From positions 348,017-412,016 of the forward strand of contig NZ_JADYVE010000006.1 in NCBI RefSeq assembly GCF_020193655.1: a DNA stretch of 64,000 nt. The letters are read 5' to 3'. The stretch's first letter is position 1. Each line of letters starts with the position of its first letter. Below are positions 56,647 through 64,000 of this stretch, one piece after another. Position numbers and translations under genes: made by a program. Under the pieces are notes generated by a model. It was not told where the DNA came from, did no database searches, and saw nothing but the letters and a program-made list of their open reading frames with translations. Origin of the DNA: Ensifer sp. IC3342 (GTDB taxonomy: Bacteria > Pseudomonadota > Alphaproteobacteria > Rhizobiales > Rhizobiaceae).

Positions 56647-57528
56647 ATGGCCGAGACGCTCGACCGCCTTCTTGCTGAGAGCCGCGACAGGCTGAAGGCC
56701 GCCGGTATCGAGACGGCGGCGCTCGATGCGCGGCATCTGATTTCCGGGCTGCTCGGTCTTTCACTGGCTGCATTGATGACCCGGGGAGGGGAGGCGGTCG
56801 ATGACGCCGACGTCGCCCGCGTCCGTGCCGCGGTCGCCCGTCGCGCTGCGCGTGAGCCGGTTTACCGCATCCTGGGCGAAAGAGAATTCTACGGACTGAC
56901 CCTCAAGCTCTCGAAGCACACGCTTGAGCCGCGACCGGACACGGAGACGCTCGTTAATTGCATAATCCCGCATATGCGGCGGATTGTCGCCAGCAAAGGG
57001 GCCTGCCGGATCATCGATCTCGGCACCGGAACAGGGGCAATCTGTCTCGCTCTTCTCGATCAGGTACTTGAAGCCCGCGGTCTCGGTACCGATATATCGG
57101 AAGAAGCCTTGGCAACGGCGCGCGAAAACGCAGAGCGCAACGGTCTTGTCGGGCGGTTCCAGACGCTTCGGAGCGACTGGTTCGATAAGGTCGAGGGGCG
57201 GTTCGATGTGATCGTCTCAAATCCGCCTTATATCCAGTCCAGAGTTGTCGAAGAGCTTGAGCCGGAAGTGAAATTCCATGATCCGGCCGCTGCTCTTGAT
57301 GGCGGAGACGATGGGCTGAATGCCTATCGTGCCATTGCCCTTCACGCTGATCGTTATCTTGAAGCAGACGGCGTAATAGGCTTGGAAATCGGTTTCGATC
57401 AAAAGCAGACGGTAACGGCGCTGTTCGCAGCGCAAGGGTTCCGTTTGCATGGCAGCGCGAAGGACCTCAGCGGCAACGACCGAGTCCTTGTATTCAAGCG
57501 CGACGGGGAATGCGGCAGCAACCGTTGA
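56647..57528 (+). CDS. prmC: Release-factor glutamine methyltransferase
   Basis: A 293-residue SAM-dependent enzyme that methylates the GGQ glutamine of release factors. The N-terminal helical domain is followed by a Rossmann core: IIDLGTGTGAICLALL near residue 120 and the catalytic NPPY in VSNPPYIQS near residue 195. EPRPDTETLV and the end NDRVLVFKRD are typical. It is directly behind prfA, its substrate gene. Confidence 0.94.
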   Translation: MAETLDRLLAESRDRLKAAGIETAALDARHLISGLLGLSLAALMTRGGEAVDDADVARVRAAVARRAAREPVYRILGEREFYGLTLKLSKHTLEPRPDTETLVNCIIPHMRRIVASKGACRIIDLGTGTGAICLALLDQVLEARGLGTDISEEALATARENAERNGLVGRFQTLRSDWFDKVEGRFDVIVSNPPYIQSRVVEELEPEVKFHDPAAALDGGDDGLNAYRAIALHADRYLEADGVIGLEIGFDQKQTVTALFAAQGFRLHGSAKDLSGNDRVLVFKRDGECGSNR

Positions 57529-57861
57529 AAAAATGCTGCATCGGCACATCTCTTTTCTCGAAGGGCAAAGAAAGGGCTTGGAATCCTAAAGGAAGCGGGC
57601 TAGTTTGCCCCCGCGCACTGGGCAGAAGGTCATTGACCAAAGATTCGTTCCGGTATGACCTGGCCACGGGGATTGCTCTCAAGAAAGAGTTGCTAGGGTT
57701 CGACAGTGCCTCGTGCGGGTACCTGTTAATTTGACGTCAGCCGGCGCCGAGATCGCGATATGCGGTCTGTTGCGGCGCGTGTTTTCTCGGGCGCGGACAG
57801 ATCCCGCCGGGATGCGGAACCACATGATCATCATTATCAAGAAAATTCGGGTGAATGTACA
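57529..57861. other. Intergenic region before the DUF4167 gene
   Basis: 333 bp without a recognised gene. A stretch around 57690-57730 (TAGGGTTCGAC, then CGTGCGGGTACC) has some hairpin potential but fits no RNA family that can be named. The DUF4167 promoter is expected here. Confidence 0.35.
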
Positions 57862-58506
57862 ATGAGGCCAGGACAGCAAAACAAGCGCGGCCGTGGGCGA
57901 AACAACAACAATAACGGAAACAACAATCACAATCGTAAGGGATCCAATCCGCTTACGCGGACTTACGACAGCTCTGGCCCCGACGTGAAGATTCGCGGAA
58001 CGGCCCAGCACATCGCCGAGAAGTACGCCGCCCTTGCGCGCGACGCGCAGAGCTCCGGCGACCGCGTCATGGCCGAAAACTATCTGCAGCACGCCGAGCA
58101 CTATAACCGCATCATCGCGGCCGCGCAGGCGCAGATGCAGGATCGTTTCCAGCGCGAAGAACGCCAGGACTATCAGGAAAGGGACGTAGCCGATCGCGAT
58201 CAGGACGATCTGGATCAGGTCTATGCCGACGAAGCGCCTGCGTCGATCGCAGCCCCGCCTTCGGCGAGCGCACCTCAACCGATTATCGACGGTTCCGGTC
58301 CGCAGCCGGTGATCGAAGGCACGCCTGCAGAAGTTGCGATGGAAGAGGAAACGCCTGCAGCGGCGTCCAGCCGTCCGGCCTCTCGTCGTCGCAGCGCGAG
58401 CCGCCCGCGTCGCCAGCCGCGCCGCACCCAGGAAGACGCATCGGGCGACGTCCAGCCGGCGAGCGATTCTGCCGGCGATGCACCGGCGCTCGCTACCTCG
58501 GAATAA
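57862..58506 (+). CDS. DUF4167 protein
   Basis: A 214-residue alphaproteobacterial protein. The N-terminus is a low-complexity Arg/Gly/Asn stretch (QNKRGRGRNNNNNGNNNHN). The conserved DUF4167 core (residues about 29-95) has RTYDSSGPDVKIRGTAQHIAEKY and ENYLQHAEHYNRII. The C-terminal half is disordered, Pro/Ala-rich with an Arg-rich segment (RPASRRRSASRPRRQPRR). The pattern suggests a nucleic-acid-binding or condensate-forming protein; the function is unknown. A strong terminator follows. Confidence 0.82.
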   Translation: MRPGQQNKRGRGRNNNNNGNNNHNRKGSNPLTRTYDSSGPDVKIRGTAQHIAEKYAALARDAQSSGDRVMAENYLQHAEHYNRIIAAAQAQMQDRFQREERQDYQERDVADRDQDDLDQVYADEAPASIAAPPSASAPQPIIDGSGPQPVIEGTPAEVAMEEETPAAASSRPASRRRSASRPRRQPRRTQEDASGDVQPASDSAGDAPALATSE

Positions 58507-58551
58507 GCTCGTTTGCGGGTGGCCTGCGGGCCTCTGTTTATGAATTGTCGA

Positions 58552-58585
58552 AAACCCCGGCTGCTTGGCAGCCGGGGTTTTTATG
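58552..58585 (+). terminator. Rho-independent terminator after DUF4167
   Basis: A 13-bp perfect stem, AAACCCCGGCTGC (58552-58564) with GCAGCCGGGGTTT (58568-58580), a TTG loop, and a T-rich tail. Confidence 0.87.
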
Positions 58586-58754
58586 TCAGTCGCTTGCTCG
58601 CCGGATCGTCGTGCTTTCTGCCGGATTTGGGTCGCTCCACATGCCCGTCGAGATTTCCCAGGCGGCTCTCGCGACGGCCCTTTAATTTCTGAAAACGCTG
58701 CCCCATATTCCGCTTCAAAGACTTGATCACGCGCAATGCGAGGACGAGGTCTCC
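58586..58754. other. Region before clpB, no clear gene
   Basis: A 59-codon minus-strand frame (58581-58760, MQGDLVLALRVIKSLKRN at its start) runs from the RIME edge to the DUF4167 terminator; it has no recognised family and is probably not expressed. The plus strand holds a candidate heat-shock promoter. Confidence 0.35.
58680..58708 (+). promoter_or_regulatory. Candidate heat-shock (RpoH) promoter of clpB
   Basis: CTTTAA (58680-58685) and CCCCATAT (58701-58708), spaced by 15 bp, resemble the RpoH consensus CTTGAA/CCCCATnT. It lies 235 bp upstream of clpB, on the far side of a RIME copy. Confidence 0.4.
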
Positions 58755-58855
58755 CTGCATAATTCCTTAGATCGAAATCGATCTAAGGATAAAATTATGC
58801 AGCATTTCAAAGCGTCAGCGACCTTTGCGTGTCTGATAAGACGCGCGGCGCTGGA
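58755..58855. repeat. RIME-type palindromic element (full copy)
   Basis: Reverse-oriented copy: CTGCATAATTCCTTAGATCG and its complement ending ATTATGCAG, then CATTTCAAAGCGTCAGCG and GTGTCTGATAAGACGCGCGG. It lies in the leader region of clpB. Confidence 0.85.
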
Positions 58856-58942
58856 GTGACAGGCTTGCCGAATGCGGGAGCCTGATCCTGAAACGCCGGC
58901 CAGTGCCACGAAGATGGGCTCGCCGGGCTATGGAGGTAGAGA

Positions 58943-61549
<2,607 letters not shown>

Positions 61550-61568
61550 GGCAGAACATCAAGAACAG

Positions 61569-61597
61569 AAAAGGCCGCCGGAAGGGCGGCCTTTTCT
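61569..61597. terminator. Bidirectional terminator between clpB and M23 gene
   Basis: AAAAGGCCGCC (61569-61579) and GGCGGCCTTTT (61585-61595) form an 11-bp stem with flanking A and T runs, so it works for both the rightward clpB and the leftward peptidase gene. Confidence 0.85.
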
Positions 61598-61600
61598 GCA

Positions 61601-61627
61601 TTACAGCACCGCGCGTCTATGCTGTAA
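61601..61627. repeat. Remnant of a RIME arm
   Basis: TTACAGCACCGCGCGTCTAT then GCTGTAA keeps only the outer ends of the GC-rich RIME hairpin, with the inner arm deleted. Confidence 0.5.
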
Positions 61628-61644
61628 TCATCCTGCGGCGAGCG

Positions 61645-63600
61645 TTACTTGCTCGCGACCTCGTTGCCCTCGTCCTTGCCGAGGAGTTCATCGATCCGTT
61701 CGCGTTCCTTTTCGAACTTGGCTAGCGCTTCTCCCTTGAGCGACTTGCCGCCGGGCAGGCGGATGCGCAGGGGATCCACCTTGTTGCCGTTGACGACTAG
61801 CTCGTAGTGCAGATGCGGACCGGTCGAAAGTCCGGTCGTACCGACCCAGCCGATCACCTGGCCTTGGACGACCTTGGCGCCCGGCTTGACGCTCTTGGCG
61901 ATCGCGCTCTGGTGGTTGTATGACGAGACGTAGCCGTTGGCGTGGCGGATCAGCGTCTGGTTGCCGTAGCCACCGGAGTCCCAGCCGGCTTTCTCGACCG
62001 TGCCATTCCCGGCGGCGATGATCGCCGTGCCGCGCGGCGCCGACCAGTCAACACCCGTGTGCATGCGAGAGAACCCGAGGATCGGGTGGCGGCGCATGCC
62101 GAAACCGGAACGGAAATGGCCGTTCGGAACGGGATTGCGCAAAAGGAACTGGCGGATGCTCTTGCCGTCCTTGTCGAAGTAGTCGATCGAATTGTCGTCG
62201 GGATCCTGGAAACGGTAGAACCGCGTCTCGGCGTCGCCGAATTTGGCATTCACGTAGAGAAGCTCGGAGTCCTCCGTCGCAAGCCCGCTTTCGTCGGTGA
62301 CCGAGAAGAAAGCCTCGAGCGAATCCGTGGGCTTCAACTGTGCCTGGAAATCGACATTGCTCGCCAACAGCTTGACCACCAGGGCCACCATGTCGGAATT
62401 CATGCCGTAGGAAAGGGCCGCTCGATAGATACCGTCGTAGACACGCGGCAAATCGTGGCCGCTGGTGACGACAGGCGTGCCGTTGTCGTCGAAGGCGGTC
62501 GCGACCGCATCGAGTTTCGGCGGCTCGGCACCGGGGATGAAACGGCCGTGATCGTCGACGGCCATGGTGAGCACGTGACGGTTGCGCGAGTAAATGGTGG
62601 CGCGCACGATGCGCGCTTCCTCGCCTTTCTGAATGATGCCGATGCGCAGGACGTCGCCGGCGGCCAGCTCCTTGGCGCCAAGGGCCTCCGCGATATAGCC
62701 TCCGGCATCCTCGGCCTGCGCCTTCGCGTAGCCAGCGTTCAGCATTACCGTTGCAATCGGCGTCGGGCGGCGTACCGGGATGACGTCGTCGGCGTATTCG
62801 GTGCTCTGTTTGGTGATGTTCTCGTAGGCCGAAACGCTCATGTTCTCCTCGACGATCCGGGCAGAAAGCCCCTGGATCAGATCGAGATCGCCGGCATCCG
62901 AGGCGAAGCGTTGCGGGTCGACGTAGAAGAGCGAAGCGACCTGCGTATTGCCCTCCGTCAGAACCGAGCCGTTGGTGCGGACGTTTTCCTCCACCTCGTC
63001 GAGCGACATGGAAGGCCCGAAGGTCAAGCCTGATCCCTTCAGCGGAAAGTCGACGGTTTTCAGTGCCACTTCCGATTCGACATCCGAGCCGTAGATGGTG
63101 CCCGTCCTTGCTGCCGGAGCTTCGGCGTCCGCGTCGTCGGTCGCGAAGATCGCCAGCGGGTCGAATGCGGGATAATTTTCTGACGTCTGATGGTTGGCCG
63201 CGAGCGCCATCTTGACATGCACGAAGGGCTGCCGGCGGACGACCTCCTTCTCGCCGTCATGGATCATCGTCGAGACTTCCATCACCGTTTTGTCGGCCGG
63301 CTTGGCGACGATGTTGGGCGATAGGATGCGGTCGCCGCGCTTGGCGGTGTTGATCGGCGCGCCGCCCGGAGCGGATGGATCGAGTGCCGCAAATGCCTCG
63401 GCCGGGATCGCCAGTTGCTGTCGGCCGTCGAGAGCCGCAAAGAGGGCGACACCCATCAGCAGGCTCGACGTAATACCGGTGAGGAACGTGCCCGACAGCC
63501 AGCGCATCGAGATCTCGCGCCGGTCCGGCGCGCGACGGCCATCCGCAAGGATCGGCGGCTGGTCGCCGAGCGACCGGACCATTTTCTTGTCGGTATTCAT
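61645..63600 (-). CDS. M23 (LytM-type) peptidoglycan endopeptidase
   Basis: A 651-residue cell-wall enzyme. A cytoplasmic N-tail and one helix at about residues 35-58 (SGTFLTGITSSLLMGVALFAAL) anchor a long periplasmic region. The M23 domain (about residues 495-600) has the metal ligands in SRMHTGVDWSAPRGTAI and THLHYELVVNG (GPHLHYEL), and GYGNQTLIRHANG. It should cleave peptide cross-links of peptidoglycan during growth or division. All zinc ligands are present, so it is probably active rather than a LytM regulator. Confidence 0.9.
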   Translation of the reverse strand: MNTDKKMVRSLGDQPPILADGRRAPDRREISMRWLSGTFLTGITSSLLMGVALFAALDGRQQLAIPAEAFAALDPSAPGGAPINTAKRGDRILSPNIVAKPADKTVMEVSTMIHDGEKEVVRRQPFVHVKMALAANHQTSENYPAFDPLAIFATDDADAEAPAARTGTIYGSDVESEVALKTVDFPLKGSGLTFGPSMSLDEVEENVRTNGSVLTEGNTQVASLFYVDPQRFASDAGDLDLIQGLSARIVEENMSVSAYENITKQSTEYADDVIPVRRPTPIATVMLNAGYAKAQAEDAGGYIAEALGAKELAAGDVLRIGIIQKGEEARIVRATIYSRNRHVLTMAVDDHGRFIPGAEPPKLDAVATAFDDNGTPVVTSGHDLPRVYDGIYRAALSYGMNSDMVALVVKLLASNVDFQAQLKPTDSLEAFFSVTDESGLATEDSELLYVNAKFGDAETRFYRFQDPDDNSIDYFDKDGKSIRQFLLRNPVPNGHFRSGFGMRRHPILGFSRMHTGVDWSAPRGTAIIAAGNGTVEKAGWDSGGYGNQTLIRHANGYVSSYNHQSAIAKSVKPGAKVVQGQVIGWVGTTGLSTGPHLHYELVVNGNKVDPLRIRLPGGKSLKGEALAKFEKERERIDELLGKDEGNEVASK

Positions 63601-63871
63601 GCCAAGCAGAAGGCCCCCGATGACTCTAACCGTATTCTTGCGTCGATACGTTACGCAAAGATGTGCATCCTCGAAGCGTCGAAGTCAAATCGGCGAAGAA
63701 AGGGCCCCCACCGCCTGTCCCCTGAAGCGAAGCATCGATGATGTCGCTTAGATCGGTCGATTGTGAAGAAGTGAGGGCGAAATTGTGAATCCACAGGGCG
63801 GTGGATAGGGCGAAAAAAGAATCTTCAACACGCAAAGCCTTGTGCTGCCGAGGTTTGTCAGAAAACTGTCA
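63601..63871. other. Upstream region of the M23 gene
   Basis: 271 bp without a gene. TTGCGT-N9-ACGCAA, an inverted repeat at 63638-63658, lies 38 bp before the M23 start and may be an operator. No other structure was seen. Confidence 0.35.
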
Positions 63872-63919
63872 TTTTTTTTGAAAATGGTTGTTGACGTGTC
63901 GGGGAGGGTGGGTCTATAA
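63872..63919 (+). promoter_or_regulatory. Very strong rRNA-like promoter at the window end
   Basis: TTGACG (63891-63896) and CTATAA (63914-63919) with exactly 17 bp between, preceded by an A/T-rich block (CATTTTTTTTGAAAATGG) that looks like an UP element. No start codon or protein frame follows in the remaining 80 bp. The layout suggests a ribosomal RNA operon promoter with its leader at the right edge; this is inference. Confidence 0.55.
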
Positions 63920-64000
63920 GCCCGATCACTGACGAGGGCGGCGGCGCTGCTGGCGACGATGACCTTCGCTCTAGAGTTTCCAAGGGATTGGCTGAGGCTG

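Noticed and set aside
57690..57730. Possible guanidine-type riboswitch in the DUF4167 leader
   Set aside because: Only a short stretch (CTAGGGTT) resembles the motif; the remaining conserved blocks are missing and the downstream gene does not fit.
58581..58760. A 59-codon minus-strand frame between DUF4167 and clpB
   Set aside because: Starts in a RIME edge and ends in the DUF4167 terminator, so it is unlikely to be expressed.

Overview
The window is high-GC alphaproteobacterial chromosome. It most likely comes from Sinorhizobium/Ensifer. The reasons are the RIME-type palindromic repeats (about a dozen full or partial copies, a family described from Rhizobiaceae), the CpdR, DUF4167, TIGR02302 and DUF1178 proteins typical of Rhizobiales, and housekeeping gene order (hisC-tyrC, lysA-lptM-argH, etfBA-hbdA, argJ-GNAT-mutT, lysC-ptsP-prfA-prmC-DUF4167-clpB). 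No transposase, integrase, phage gene or CRISPR array was seen. Most of the window is core genome.

Layout. 1-6 kb: an exported DUF3108 protein, an EamA exporter, cupin-gloB, a methyltransferase, then overlapping hisC-tyrC. 6-13 kb: DUF2125, a ChaC-type cyclotransferase, and a leftward run ftsE-ftsX-ydcF-plsC whose junctions carry RIME copies. CtrA-type boxes lie in front of ftsE. 12.6-20 kb: hpt, cpdR, a large TIGR02302 membrane protein, lysA, lptM and argH. 20-28 kb: tlpA, hbdA, etfA and etfB with their own terminator and a palindromic candidate operator, a rhomboid protease, a PduO-type cobalamin adenosyltransferase, a HIG1 protein, an SDR, YihY and GluQRS. 28-30.4 kb: alkA, a TTG-started HNH nuclease, dsbB and tRNA-Leu(CAA).

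30.4-32.3 kb is a small accessory-looking islet at the tRNA: a LysR regulator and a Tat-exported RidA-like protein, with composition less GC-rich than its neighbours. 32.3-36.7 kb: an acyl-CoA synthetase facing an overlapping pair made of a CelD/FemAB-like acyltransferase and a polysaccharide flippase. 36.8-43.5 kb: secA divergent from a parvulin foldase, then argJ, a GNAT protein and mutT. 43.7-48.6 kb: a small membrane protein and an orphan Flp pilin, an Ndufaf5/BioC-like methyltransferase divergent from comF, then grxC, nitrilase, DUF1178, and ubiG. 48.8-51.2 kb: a frameshifted dihydrofolate-reductase-like pseudogene and an ABC-F ATPase. 51.7-61.6 kb: lysC, ptsP, prfA, prmC, DUF4167 and clpB. 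61.6-64 kb: an M23 endopeptidase. The window ends in a very strong promoter that looks like an rRNA operon promoter, with the structural gene outside.

The most unusual signals are: (i) two unrelated genes whose last 13 codons and stop are supplied by a RIME arm read in the same frame; (ii) CtrA boxes in front of ftsEX; (iii) a pair of exact spaced 23-bp direct repeats upstream of the DUF2125 gene; (iv) the tRNA-Leu islet. Nothing in the window amounts to a convincing wholly new multi-gene system.
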